From Ignavibacteria bacterium (GTDB taxonomy: Bacteria; Bacteroidota; Ignavibacteria; Kapaibacteriales; Kapaibacteriaceae): a DNA stretch of 64,000 nucleotides. Below the pieces are notes generated by a model. The model saw nothing but the letters and a program-made list of their open reading frames with translations. It searched no databases and was not told where the DNA came from. The position numbers were made by a program, and so were the translations under genes. Shown here one piece after another: positions 10,450-19,660 of the stretch; position 1 is the first letter of the stretch; each line of letters starts with the position of its first letter. The DNA is taken from NCBI GenBank assembly GCA_016191145.1, contig JACPPD010000003.1, positions 248,001 to 312,000 on the forward strand, in the 5' to 3' direction.

Positions 10450-12318
10450 ATGGTAATGTCTTCGACGATTCCCCGCATGTTTTTAGAAGTATGCAGCAGG
10501 TTCTCTGGTAAGCCTGAAAAAATTGCTTATGCAAAAAAGTCAGATGGGAAGTGGACCACATTTTCACACGACGAGCTGCGCGACGAAGTCGAATGTTTAG
10601 CTCTAGGCTTGCTTCAGCTTGGAATTGTTCCGGGTGAAAGAATTGGTATCGTAAGTGAAAACCGAACGGAGTGGGCTATTGCAGATTTTGCCATCACTGC
10701 GCTTGGCGCAGTAGACGTTCCCATATTCGCATCGCTCACTCCCGAGCAAGAAGCCTGGATTTTTCATGATTGCCAGATTCATTCCGTAATCGTGTCGACG
10801 GAGCTGCAATTGCGCAAGATTCTCCAAGTACGTGAACAGATACCATCGTTAAATACAATTATCATCATCAATCAGATAGATGATGTCACTCTTAACGAAA
10901 TCACCAGCAGATATGGAGTTGTGAACAATCCTGACGCAAGGAGGCTTGTAATCGGTTTTCGAGAAGTAGTTAATCTGGGGCGTATGGTATCGGACAAACA
11001 CGCTCGCAGGGAGAAATTCCAGACAATGGCCGAGCGTGTTAGACCAGAAGATTTACTAACGTTGATCTATACAAGCGGGACTACGGGGCATCCTAAGGGA
11101 GTGATGCTGACGCATAAAAATTTGACTTCAAACATTTCCGCTGCTGTAGATGCGTTTGACATCACGGACAACGACGTCTTTCTCAGCTACCTTCCAATGT
11201 GCCATTCGTACGAAAGAATGTCGGGCTACTACCTCGCATTTTATTGTGGCTCCACAACCTACATGGTTGATTCCATAGAATCTGTTGCCGAGTACATGCA
11301 TGAAGTGCGTCCAACTATTATGACGTCGGTGCCGCGACTTTTCGAGCGTATTCAAGCCAGGGTTCTGCGAGCCATCGAGAAGGATTCAGCACTGAAGCGG
11401 AAAATATTTCAATGGTCAATGGATGTAGGTAGTAAATATTATGATCAAACGAGAACGCGTGAGAAGGCAGCCGACGCCTTAACAAATATTCAGTACAGAC
11501 TGGCCGACAAGCTGGTGTTTTCCAAGGTCAGGGCACGCACAGGTGGAAGGCTTCGTTTTTTTATATCGGGCGGAGCGGCTCTGAACTTCGAAGTCGCAAA
11601 ATTTTTAGGTGTAATTGGACTCAAGGTTCTTGAAGGCTACGGTCTTACGGAAACTTCGCCAGTGCTGAGCATCAACAGAGACGGTGACGAGGAATTGGGA
11701 ACGGTTGGCAAGCCCCTTTCCAATGTGGAAATTAAAATTGCATCCGACGGTGAGATTTTGGCGCGTGGTCCAAACGTCATGAAGGGGTATTGGAATATGC
11801 CCGAAGAGACTGCAAATACCATTGACCGAGACGGGTGGATGCATACAGGTGACGTCGGCGAGTTCAATGAGCGTGGCAACCTGAAGATTACAGACAGAAA
11901 GAAGAACATTCTGATTACATCGGGAGGAAAAAATATTGCGCCTCAGCCAATCGAAGCTCTGCTGGTTCAAAGCCCACTGGTAGAGCAGGCCGTTCTCCTG
12001 GGAGATAAACGTGAATTTTGTACAGCACTGTTAGTTGTGGACAAGGAAGGGGCGAATGCATGGGCAAGTGCTATGAGCATTACGTTTGGCTCGTGGGAGC
12101 AGCTTGTACAATCAGAAGAGCTGCACAGCGCTATCGACGCCGATGTAAGACGGTTGCAACAGGGACTTTCAAAGTATGAAAAGGTCAGGCGTTTTTCCTT
12201 GCTTGCCGAACCGTTTACCGTCGAGAACGGCATGCTCACGCCAACACTTAAAGTCAGGCGCAATGCCGTAAGTAAACAGTATGCAGATTTAATTAATGAA
12301 ATGTACACGACCGCTTAA
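10450..12318 (+). CDS. Long-chain acyl-CoA synthetase (AMP-binding)
   Basis: Activates fatty acids to acyl-CoA through an acyl-adenylate, for lipid synthesis or beta-oxidation. The ANL-superfamily signatures occur in order: the phosphate loop YTSGTTGHPKG near residue 207, GYGLTETSP near 396, the TGD aspartate (WMHTGDVGE) near 466, and DRKKNIL leading to the hinge region near 480. At 622 residues it matches the bacterial long-chain (FadD15/AMP-binding) type. Two possible starts, ATG 10450 and ATG 10456, lie close together. The previous gene ends 15 bases upstream, so the two are likely cotranscribed. The stop is followed by the left copy of a 23-bp repeat that bounds a decayed region. Exact chain-length preference cannot be read from the sequence. 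Confidence 0.92.
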   Translation: MVMSSTIPRMFLEVCSRFSGKPEKIAYAKKSDGKWTTFSHDELRDEVECLALGLLQLGIVPGERIGIVSENRTEWAIADFAITALGAVDVPIFASLTPEQEAWIFHDCQIHSVIVSTELQLRKILQVREQIPSLNTIIIINQIDDVTLNEITSRYGVVNNPDARRLVIGFREVVNLGRMVSDKHARREKFQTMAERVRPEDLLTLIYTSGTTGHPKGVMLTHKNLTSNISAAVDAFDITDNDVFLSYLPMCHSYERMSGYYLAFYCGSTTYMVDSIESVAEYMHEVRPTIMTSVPRLFERIQARVLRAIEKDSALKRKIFQWSMDVGSKYYDQTRTREKAADALTNIQYRLADKLVFSKVRARTGGRLRFFISGGAALNFEVAKFLGVIGLKVLEGYGLTETSPVLSINRDGDEELGTVGKPLSNVEIKIASDGEILARGPNVMKGYWNMPEETANTIDRDGWMHTGDVGEFNERGNLKITDRKKNILITSGGKNIAPQPIEALLVQSPLVEQAVLLGDKREFCTALLVVDKEGANAWASAMSITFGSWEQLVQSEELHSAIDADVRRLQQGLSKYEKVRRFSLLAEPFTVENGMLTPTLKVRRNAVSKQYADLINEMYTTA

Positions 12319-12640
12319 GCCGTACTGGTGCCAACGTTGCTAAGAATCCGCTCCGGCAACTCATCTGTTATTCAATAAAATGATGAAATAGTTTCGCGCA
12401 ACAATTTATGTAGGGAACGCCTTGCCAGCCCACGACTGCGCTGCGCGGCTAATTTCTACGATTGACAGGCTATTTTACTGACAACCCAGCGTGGGAAGGT
12501 CAACGTCTATTTTCTCGGACCGTCTCCTAAGTAAATGATTTTACATGTTCTGGTACCCAATAATTTACCTCGTCCGTTTACTTATAACGCGGTAATAGGT
12601 ATATATTATAAAGTGTGTAAGTTGTGTGGAGAACTAATGT
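12319..12640. other. Intergenic stretch with no intact gene, left edge of decayed patch
   Basis: Apart from the 23-bp repeat copy at 12348-12370 and a few weak dyads, I see no convincing gene, tRNA or strong terminator. It directly precedes an N-terminally truncated gene fragment, so it may be leftover sequence from a deletion. Confidence 0.4.
12348..12370 (+). repeat. Left copy of 23-bp direct repeat flanking decayed patch
   Basis: Reads CCGCTCCGGCAACTCATCTG then TTA. It matches the right copy at 16659-16681 in 21 of 23 positions. Similarity continues weakly for about 30 bases up to a shared CGCG. It lies 30 bases after the acyl-CoA ligase stop. Confidence 0.6.
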
Positions 12641-12982
12641 TTGTTTAGTTCTGGAGATTTTGATCACTGGCTCAGCGTCGACGGAATCATTTTCGCACGA
12701 GAAATGAAAATCACGGCCGTTAATTGGGCTAACTATGTCTTCGGTCCTGAATATTATCTGCTTCCTCTTAGACGGGTGGAACAGTTCATTGCGGAGCACT
12801 CCAGACTGCCAGACGTGCCATCAGAAACAGAAGTCAAAGAGCACGGAATAGCTGTTGGTGAAATGCAGCAAATTCTGATGCGCAAGATTGAAGAACTTAC
12901 GTTGTACGTAATCGAGCTGTCGAAAAGCAATCACGATTTGAAAAGTGAACTGGAAGAAGTAAAGCAAGGACTGAAGAGGTGA
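12641..12982 (+). pseudogene. C-terminal remnant of a tail-fibre/S74-like surface protein
   Basis: The 113 residues match the conserved end of large Bacteroidota surface proteins: a LSVDGIIFAREMKI strand (counterpart of a typical SVNGxIRAKEIKV), then a YYLLPLRRVEQFIAEHSRLP segment, a GEMQQILMRKIEELTLYVIE helix and a terminal coiled coil. The normal long N-terminal repeat region and signal peptide are missing. The only start is a poor TTG, with an in-frame stop two codons before it. I read this as the surviving 3' end of a deleted gene. It overlaps the next gene by GTGA, so it may still pass translation on to it. Confidence 0.65.
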
Positions 12983-13776
12983 GAACGACTCCCAGAATAT
13001 GGTTAGTGTTTGCTGTTGTTCTTATTGCGATGTCGGGGTGCAAAGACGACTCTGTAGCTCCCGAACCATGCGCCGGGTACAGGTACGAGCCCCCTTCAAT
13101 AACTGCGCATGAATGGGTTGCCTCGATTGAGACGGAGATCCAGGACACGATCTTCGGACAAACACTAATGAAGTTTAGGTCCACAAAGAAAAGTACGCGA
13201 TATTATTGGACAACATACTTCGACACGACGCGACTCTGGACAGACTCTGTGCTTGCATTGAGGTTTATGAATTATGGCGGTCCTGTAACTGTGCGCCTGA
13301 TTACGTTTACCGAACAGGATACGATTTGCGGAGACCGTGATGGATACGACACGACGTATCGAACTTTCTACGTTTTGAATGCAGAGACAAGTAAATCTCA
13401 GATACTTGGTAAGTTCTTCGGATACACAACGGAACGCCCTACTGAGCCTTTACTTGTGGAAATAGCAGAGATTGGCACGGGTCCGGTGGAAGGACAGGTA
13501 AAAATAAACGTTCCAATAGGCTGCAATTACCCTTCGAACCGGGAAAGGTACGGTACTGTTGAATTTCAGTATGGCTGGAGGACAATTCGATATAATTACG
13601 GAAAAAAGAAAGAATTTTGGTACGATAACTGTAAGAACATGTCTGCAACGGGTATCCTGTCACCGTCCGGTGATACGCTGAATTTGCAGTACTCTTTCAT
13701 AGAACCCACAGACGATGACCCATATCCCGATGAATCGTATAGAAGGAGCTTCAGTTTTACCGGGGTACGACGATGA
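12979..13776 (+). CDS. Hypothetical lipoprotein
   Basis: 265 residues starting at a GTG that overlaps the previous stop. The N-terminus is a clear lipoprotein signal with lipobox IAMSGC, so the mature protein should be anchored through the Cys at about position 21. The rest is rich in aromatic residues and beta-strand-like, with cysteine pairs in YDTTY/ICGDRDG-like segments, and ends in strands such as YRRSFSFTGVRR. I recognise no family. It sits in the decayed patch but is itself uninterrupted, and its stop overlaps the next fragment by ATGA. Confidence 0.6.
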   Translation: MRTTPRIWLVFAVVLIAMSGCKDDSVAPEPCAGYRYEPPSITAHEWVASIETEIQDTIFGQTLMKFRSTKKSTRYYWTTYFDTTRLWTDSVLALRFMNYGGPVTVRLITFTEQDTICGDRDGYDTTYRTFYVLNAETSKSQILGKFFGYTTERPTEPLLVEIAEIGTGPVEGQVKINVPIGCNYPSNRERYGTVEFQYGWRTIRYNYGKKKEFWYDNCKNMSATGILSPSGDTLNLQYSFIEPTDDDPYPDESYRRSFSFTGVRR

Positions 13777-14024
13777 AGATGGCATGCCAACTATCGGTTA
13801 GTATTCTACTGCTATTTACAATGTGCTTCGAATTGAATGCACAAGCTCCTTGCGAAATCGATTACACGCTGACTACTGATGTCAGTGCTCCAAGCAACAG
13901 GAAATTCCAGCACCGTCCAAATTTTTTTCAGTGGATTGGACAGGAGGAGTTTGCTGTAAACTCTCCCAACTTTCCAGGTGGAACCGTCAGATCTCCGTTT
14001 TTCCAGCACCACTATTACGGATGA
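13773..14024 (+). pseudogene. N-terminal fragment of a secreted Bacteroidota protein
   Basis: Starts with ATG and a good signal peptide (SVSILLLFTMCFELNAQ). It then shows the entry sequence of a family of long T9SS-exported proteins: a NRKFQHRPNFFQWIGQEEF segment followed by GGTVRSPFFQ. In intact relatives, as I remember them, this continues for hundreds of residues. Here it stops after 83. The downstream 120 bases hold no continuation in any frame that I can follow. I interpret it as a gene start left behind by a deletion. A short secreted peptide cannot be excluded. Confidence 0.5.
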
Positions 14025-14146
14025 CCTGCATGATTAAAGAGATGATTTGATTGAAGTGTTAAGGAATGGTAATGCTATGGAATTTCGCTTCTAACCCTAC
14101 CATTGAATCAACTTATGATTGCTGAATACTAACAAAAAGGTGTATT

Positions 14147-15283
14147 ATGAATTCTATACAAATATTTATGGTATTCTTTGTGATCTCGATGGCTTCATCG
14201 ATGGTACCAGTTGAAAGTTTCGGTCAGTTGTCATCGAATCGAGCGTTGAACCTTCAAATGCTCTCCAGGCAAAGAGCGGTGTACGATTCTTCGACATCAA
14301 TGCATCAAGTTAGGTATTCATATTTGAATCAGTTGCCACCGCTGTTAACTTCAATGCCAATCGAGCAATTGATAAGTTACATAGCAGTTGATAGTATTTT
14401 GAGAACTAACAGCAGAAAGAATATTTGTAGCTGGATACAGAGTCAGAATGGATGGAATGACACACTGAAAGTGTTGTCAAAGTATTACTATACTGTTGTA
14501 GACAAAGACCCTGGACGGTTTGCACAATATACAGTTGAGACACGTCTGAAAAGGGTGGTGGATACAAGCTCTCACATTTTGAGGTTATCTGACACATCGA
14601 GGGAATCTTCTATATCGACTGGTAGATACCGTACTTCGTTTTCGTCGATAGAGCAAGTATTATTAGATAAACTTGTTGAAGAATGGCCTGACTCGTCGAC
14701 TAGGCGAGCTTTTCGCGCGATAATTACGTCCGACATTATACTAAGAGTTCACATCTTAAGTATTGATTCGGTTGTAAACAAACTGACACAGACTCCAATG
14801 TATTCATTCGCCACAACCTGTTTTGTACTCGATACAATCAAGGGAAAGATTCTTCCGGGCGTAAGTGATCTAACTGCCTATGAAGGAAAATTTGATAGTA
14901 CTTCTCGCGCCTTGACTGTTCCTTTGTCGACACTAAGATTCGAGTACCTGCCAATTCTGTATCCAGAATATTTAGAATCAAATAGTGCTTCTGGATCTAA
15001 TATCGTTAGAGATTCAATGTTTGCTAATGAGAAAGGAGAATTTGCTATGCACACATCACAAGAATGCATCGTGTTCCTTTCATTCATGAATCCTCTTGTT
15101 GATGACAACTACGATTACTTCAATCTAAGTGTTAATCATTTCGCGAATGGTGGTGCACTGGCGATTGATAGCAGCACTGTTAAAGACCCCAATATGGTTT
15201 GGTCTGTTAGCGGTGTATTGTCTGTAGAAGAGTTCTATTCGGAGGTTGATTCGATTATCAATATTATTATGAACGGCACCTGA
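14147..15283 (+). CDS. Secreted protein of unknown function
   Basis: 378 residues. It has an N-terminal signal peptide (FMVFFVISMASSMVPVESFG) but no lipobox and no recognisable T9SS sorting domain. The body is mixed alpha/beta with many Ser, Thr and Asp residues. No catalytic motif stands out. A modest AAGG precedes the ATG. Base composition looks more AT-rich by eye than the flanking housekeeping genes. It ends 15 bases before a metalloprotease pseudogene with its own strong ribosome site, so the two were probably one operon. A role as partner or inhibitor of that protease would be a guess. Confidence 0.55.
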   Translation: MNSIQIFMVFFVISMASSMVPVESFGQLSSNRALNLQMLSRQRAVYDSSTSMHQVRYSYLNQLPPLLTSMPIEQLISYIAVDSILRTNSRKNICSWIQSQNGWNDTLKVLSKYYYTVVDKDPGRFAQYTVETRLKRVVDTSSHILRLSDTSRESSISTGRYRTSFSSIEQVLLDKLVEEWPDSSTRRAFRAIITSDIILRVHILSIDSVVNKLTQTPMYSFATTCFVLDTIKGKILPGVSDLTAYEGKFDSTSRALTVPLSTLRFEYLPILYPEYLESNSASGSNIVRDSMFANEKGEFAMHTSQECIVFLSFMNPLVDDNYDYFNLSVNHFANGGALAIDSSTVKDPNMVWSVSGVLSVEEFYSEVDSIINIIMNGT

Positions 15284-15298
15284 CGGACAGGAGCCAGT

Positions 15299-16535
15299 AT
15301 GAATACCAAACATATTCACGCGGTATTTACAGCGATATTTCTGATGCTTTCGTAGTCTTTGCCAAAGTTGTTGATTGCGCAGCCTACAAATCCCAACTAT
15401 CTTATTGACTATTCTAATAATTGTGTTAATGAAGCATACCCATATGAGTTTTGCACGGTAGTTGATGGCAGGGCAGCATATGTTGCCAAGTGTTCTTCCG
15501 ATCCAAATAACGAACCTGGTTTTGTACCTTATAAGCCTTCTATAACGTTAAATTCTATTTGCATCAATGTCGATTATGAGTCTTCATATCTTTGGGATGC
15601 AAATGCTGAGGAATTTAGCGGCATTGGTTTTGGACCAGTTGATAACACAGTGATTGTATTTGATCCTTATTTATCGCTCATGGGATGTCTTAATGACGCG
15701 GTACGAGAATGGACCAACTAATGCCAGAACCTTAATAATCCTGATCAACTATTTATTTACCAGTCGCCTACGAATAATTGTTGTCTTGATGTCTATTGGT
15801 CTGCTGATGAGAGAGAGGTAAGACCAAATGGAACGTGGGTCTTAGGTGTTACCTACAAACCTGGAAAATCGGAAACATCTTGTGACGGGGTAGCATGCAA
15901 AGTTGAGACCGGCGGTCAAAAAGGGCCACGTATCGTTCTAAATCAAAGTCCATTATGGATGGAGGTAAATGCCGACGGCTTACCAAAGAATTTCTTTTTT
16001 GACAAGCCATTGGACTCACAAACTAAACAGGTATTGGAAGACGGAGACTATATTTATTACAGATTCTGTACAATGATACTTCATGAGATCGGTCATTACT
16101 TCGGTTTTAAACATGGCAACGAGGTCGGATGTAATCACGACGGGTCAATCATGAAGGAATCTCTTGAACCTTACGAAGATGCAACCGATGATGTGGGTGG
16201 ACCGTTATCTGAAGACGACCGGTGTATGTTCAAGAAATTGTATTGCTGTCAAGAATCCGTAACAGATGTTGCCGAAGAAACCTCTCTGGAATCGGGCGTA
16301 CCCGATTGCTTAAAAATCGGTTCTAATGAAAACGTCACTTTCACTGTATTATGACATTCGAGGAGCCCGGATTTATGAGGCTGTAATTCCAAAATTTGAT
16401 TTAACCTCTCTACATGGATTAAATATTACAGATTTACTTTTAACGAGAATTTCAACTGGTATTCCAGTTGGGTTGTATTTCTTCACGCTTAGTAACCGAG
16501 ATTGTATAACGGCAGTAAGTGTGCCAAGATATTAA
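15299..16535 (+). pseudogene. Metzincin-type zinc protease with T9SS sorting domain, broken by three lesions
   Basis: The gene opens with AGGAG and ATG at 15299 and a signal peptide (HAVFTAIFLMLS). It is interrupted by an in-frame TAG at 15353-15355 and an in-frame TAA at 15719-15721. Between and after these stops the same frame stays open and continues sensible protein through the zinc site HEIGHYFGFKH (HExxHxxGxxH) and a Met-turn-like SIMKE. A +1 shift near 16349-16351 then separates the body from a C-terminal T9SS-like domain (YYDIRGARIYE, IPVGLYFFTL). Removing one T restores a continuous VTFTVYDIRG. It was probably a secreted matrixin-like protease. The ORF track shows it as three separate ORFs. 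Confidence 0.85.
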
Positions 16536-16658
16536 CCGCACAAACATTTACGATGCTCCAAAATGTAAGTCTACTTTCACATCTTGAATTGGGTATATAT
16601 TCCAACGTAACTCCCCTCCGTTGTTGCCCTTAAAAGAGATACAGAAAGATTTTTCGTA

Positions 16659-16681
16659 CCGCCCCGGTAACTCATCTGTTA
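16659..16681 (+). repeat. Right copy of 23-bp direct repeat flanking decayed patch
   Basis: Differs from the left copy at 12348-12370 in 2 of 23 positions, in the same orientation. It lies about 127 bases before the yqeY start, so the pair brackets all the damaged genes. Confidence 0.6.
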
Positions 16682-16807
16682 CCCACCAAGATAGATAAAA
16701 TAACTCCGCGCCATAACATACGAAAGTGGCGCGATGACAAAGCTTGATACAATGTTAAGTGTGGTGGAGGCGTGGAAGCAGAGTGGCCACTCTTCATATT
16801 TTTGTTC

Positions 16808-17260
16808 ATGCCCCTTACCACCCAAATCAACTCCGACCTTAAAGATGCCATGAAGTCTGGTGACAAAGTCCGCCTGGAAACGCTGCGCTCCATTCGGGCG
16901 GCAATACTGGATTTTGAGAAAAGTGGCGTCGATAGGGAAATGATGCCCGACGATGAACTAAAAATCCTGAACTCTGCCGCAAAGAAGAGAAAGGATGCTA
17001 TTGATATTTATGAAAAAAACGGAAGACAGGAAGCCGCAGATAAAGAACGGATGGAGCTTGACATTATTATGGGGTATCTGCCAAAACAGCTTACTGAAAA
17101 TGAAATTCGCGACATTATAAAAGATATTATCATATCGCTCAACGCAACTCAGCCCGGCGATCTTGGAAAGGTTATGGGCTCGGCCATGAAACAGCTAAAG
17201 GGGAGGGCTGATGGAAACGTCATCCAATCGGTCGCCAAATCCTTATTGGGAGCCGCGTAG
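16808..17260 (+). CDS. yqeY: GatB/YqeY-domain protein
   Basis: About 150 residues, made up of the YqeY fold, a helical domain related to the tRNA-binding tail of the GatB amidotransferase subunit. The family is thought to be tRNA-associated, but its function is not settled. The track uses a GTG at 16772. The ATG at 16808 gives the usual family start MPLTTQINSDLKDAMKSGDK, so I prefer it. Conserved features include RLETLRSIRAAI, a lysine-rich AAKKRKDAIDIYEK segment, MGYLPKQL and the closing DLGKVMGSAMKQLKGRADG. mutS2 follows 3 bases after the stop, indicating an operon. Confidence 0.9.
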   Translation: MPLTTQINSDLKDAMKSGDKVRLETLRSIRAAILDFEKSGVDREMMPDDELKILNSAAKKRKDAIDIYEKNGRQEAADKERMELDIIMGYLPKQLTENEIRDIIKDIIISLNATQPGDLGKVMGSAMKQLKGRADGNVIQSVAKSLLGAA

Positions 17261-17263
17261 CTA

Positions 17264-19654
17264 ATGGCTATGCCGGACTTAGAATGGGATTCGCTTCGTG
17301 AATTGGATTTACTGCAGGTTCTTGAATCCGTAAGTCGGCGTTGTGTTTCTGACCAAGGTAGAGACATACTTGCCAACCTCAGACCGTTCGACAAAGTGGA
17401 TACTCTCCGAGTTGAACTAAACTTGGTTCAGGAATGTCTCGACCTGCTGTTACTTAATGAACACCCGCCATTAAATCACCTGTCGGATGTAAGGTACCTG
17501 ATTAGGAAATCGCAAATTGAGGGGAATTTTCTTTCTGCTCCGGAGCTGATGACTGTATTGGAGTCGATGCAGACGTCGCGCTCTATCCGACGCTTCTTTT
17601 CCGTCAAAAACGAATCATCCCCCAATCTTCACGCGTTGTGCTCGGACCTACTTGACGACAAGGTGCTGGAGAAGCATATTCACGAATCAATCGATGAAAG
17701 CGGGTCGGTGCGCGATACTGCCAGCAGGGAATTGCAGACTATTCGACGCGACATCCATGAACTCGAAGCACGTCTTAGGCACCGGCTCCAGCGCATACTG
17801 AAAAAGTATGGCGAAGATGAACTCTTACAGGAAGATTTCATCACACAGCGCGATGGACGCTTTGTACTTCCGCTGCGAGCCGAAAACAAACGCGCCGTCG
17901 ACGGAATCATTCATGGCGTCTCACAAACCGGGTCGACAGTCTTCTTTGAGCCGGCTGAAACGTATGAAATGAACAACGATTTGTCGTTGCTGCACGGACG
18001 TGAGCAGCGGGAAATCATACGTATTCTTACAATGTTGACGTCTGAAGTCGGCTCTGTAGGCTCTCATCTCGAAGCTGCTTCCGAAATCCTGATACACCTC
18101 GATACATTAATTGCGCGTGCTCAGTATGCCGTGGATTTCGGCGGTATCAAACCAAAGATTGTTGACGAAGGAATCATCGAATTGACTAATGTTCGGCATC
18201 CTGTGCTTGTTCAGAATGCAAGGGCTTCGCAGTCAGATGTTGTTCCGCTGAGTGTATTGATTGATTCGAACAGCAGAGGCATTCTGATATCCGGACCCAA
18301 TGCTGGTGGTAAGACTGTTGCGATGAAGACAATCGGTCTCTCGCTCATCATGGCGCTGTGCGGAATATTCCCATTGGGAATGTGCACTATGAATATGCGG
18401 CGGATTTTCACGGCAATCGGCGATCACCAGTCGATTGAATCAAATTTGTCGACGTTTTCATCGCAAATCATTCGTATTCGCGACATCCTTGCAGAGTGTG
18501 GCGAAGAAGCAGTAGTACTCATCGACGAAGTGTGTGCAGGAACAGATCCGGCCGAAGGCGGCGCACTGGCGGCTGGTGTTTTGGATTCAATCATAGAACG
18601 CAGTGCATGCTTCATCGTTACCACACACCAGTCGTCTCTCAAGCAATACGCTCTAACACATCCACACGTCACGAATGCCTCGTTAGCCTTCGATGAAGAA
18701 AAGTTGCAGCCAACATTTCGGTTTCAGTTCGGCGTACCTGGGAACAGCTATGCCTTTGACCTCGCAACTAATGTTGGTTTACCTCAGGTGGTAATTGAAC
18801 GGGGCAGGAACTACCTTGATGAACGCCACGATGAGCTTGAGCAAAGTATCAATGCAATGCAGCGATTTCGCACCGAGGCGGAACAGGCACGCGCCAAGTC
18901 GGTCGAGGAGCGAAACGTCGCCGAAAAAATTCGTAAAGATCTTGAAGAACGACTAGAGGCCGTGAAAGCAAAACGTGGAGTAGTTGTGGAGGAAGCTCGC
19001 CAGGAAGCTCGCGAGCTGCTGCGAAGTGCCAACGCTCTGATCGAGAATACGATTCGAGAAATTCGTGAAGGTGAAAAGAGCGCTGCAGAGGCTAAGAAAT
19101 TATTTGAACAAAAGAAACAGACATTTGATATTCCGGCTTCTGCTGAAAGTGCCACAAACGAAGGTAGTGCAGCGATACATGTTGGATCAAAAGTTCAGGT
19201 ATCGGAAAGCGGTGCATTGGGGGAAGTTTATGCCATCGAAGGACACAATGCAGTGGTAGATGTAGGAGGTATCAAGTTTAGAATTAACGTAGAGAAGTTG
19301 GAGAGAATTACAGAGGAAAAGGGGAAGAAAGCTACACAAGTACATGCAAAGAGATTCGCCAGTGGAACAGATGAGAGACCTGAACGTGGACATGGGGAAT
19401 TCTCCGTCAGCGTTGTGCTGGATATGAGAGGCAAACGTGTAGATGAGGCTCTGCAAGAGCTAGAGAAGTTTATCGATAGGGCTATTGTGGCGGGTGCTCC
19501 ATTTGTAGAAATCATACACGGCAAAGGAACTGGCGCGCTGCGGTCTGCTGTACACAGTTATCTAAGTCAGAGATCGGAAATATCACAGTATCGTCAGGGA
19601 GAAATTCATGAAGGGGGCGATGGCATTACGATAGCGACAATTGCGATTCAGTAA
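17264..19654 (+). CDS. mutS2: Endonuclease MutS2
   Basis: A 796-residue MutS2, the MutS paralogue that lacks the mismatch-binding domain and acts on branched DNA or collided ribosomes depending on species. The N-terminal core and clamp helices are followed by the ATPase domain, with Walker A GPNAGGKT from residue 344 and Walker B VVLIDEVCAGTDP near 418. A long coiled coil rich in Glu, Lys and Arg spans roughly 520-620. The C-terminal Smr nuclease domain (about 715-796) shows LDMRGKRVDEAL and HGKGTGALR. All parts are present and the length is normal. It lies in a tight row with yqeY and accC. Confidence 0.96.
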   Translation: MAMPDLEWDSLRELDLLQVLESVSRRCVSDQGRDILANLRPFDKVDTLRVELNLVQECLDLLLLNEHPPLNHLSDVRYLIRKSQIEGNFLSAPELMTVLESMQTSRSIRRFFSVKNESSPNLHALCSDLLDDKVLEKHIHESIDESGSVRDTASRELQTIRRDIHELEARLRHRLQRILKKYGEDELLQEDFITQRDGRFVLPLRAENKRAVDGIIHGVSQTGSTVFFEPAETYEMNNDLSLLHGREQREIIRILTMLTSEVGSVGSHLEAASEILIHLDTLIARAQYAVDFGGIKPKIVDEGIIELTNVRHPVLVQNARASQSDVVPLSVLIDSNSRGILISGPNAGGKTVAMKTIGLSLIMALCGIFPLGMCTMNMRRIFTAIGDHQSIESNLSTFSSQIIRIRDILAECGEEAVVLIDEVCAGTDPAEGGALAAGVLDSIIERSACFIVTTHQSSLKQYALTHPHVTNASLAFDEEKLQPTFRFQFGVPGNSYAFDLATNVGLPQVVIERGRNYLDERHDELEQSINAMQRFRTEAEQARAKSVEERNVAEKIRKDLEERLEAVKAKRGVVVEEARQEARELLRSANALIENTIREIREGEKSAAEAKKLFEQKKQTFDIPASAESATNEGSAAIHVGSKVQVSESGALGEVYAIEGHNAVVDVGGIKFRINVEKLERITEEKGKKATQVHAKRFASGTDERPERGHGEFSVSVVLDMRGKRVDEALQELEKFIDRAIVAGAPFVEIIHGKGTGALRSAVHSYLSQRSEISQYRQGEIHEGGDGITIATIAIQ

Positions 19655-19660
19655 TTTCGC

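Noticed and set aside
12319-12640. tRNA gene or integrase site in the gap after the acyl-CoA ligase
   Set aside because: No cloverleaf with an acceptor stem or T-loop could be found, and no integrase is nearby.
15353-15721. Selenocysteine or pyrrolysine recoding in the protease
   Set aside because: The stops are TAG and TAA rather than TGA, a frameshift is also present, and no recoding hairpin is evident. Simple decay is enough.
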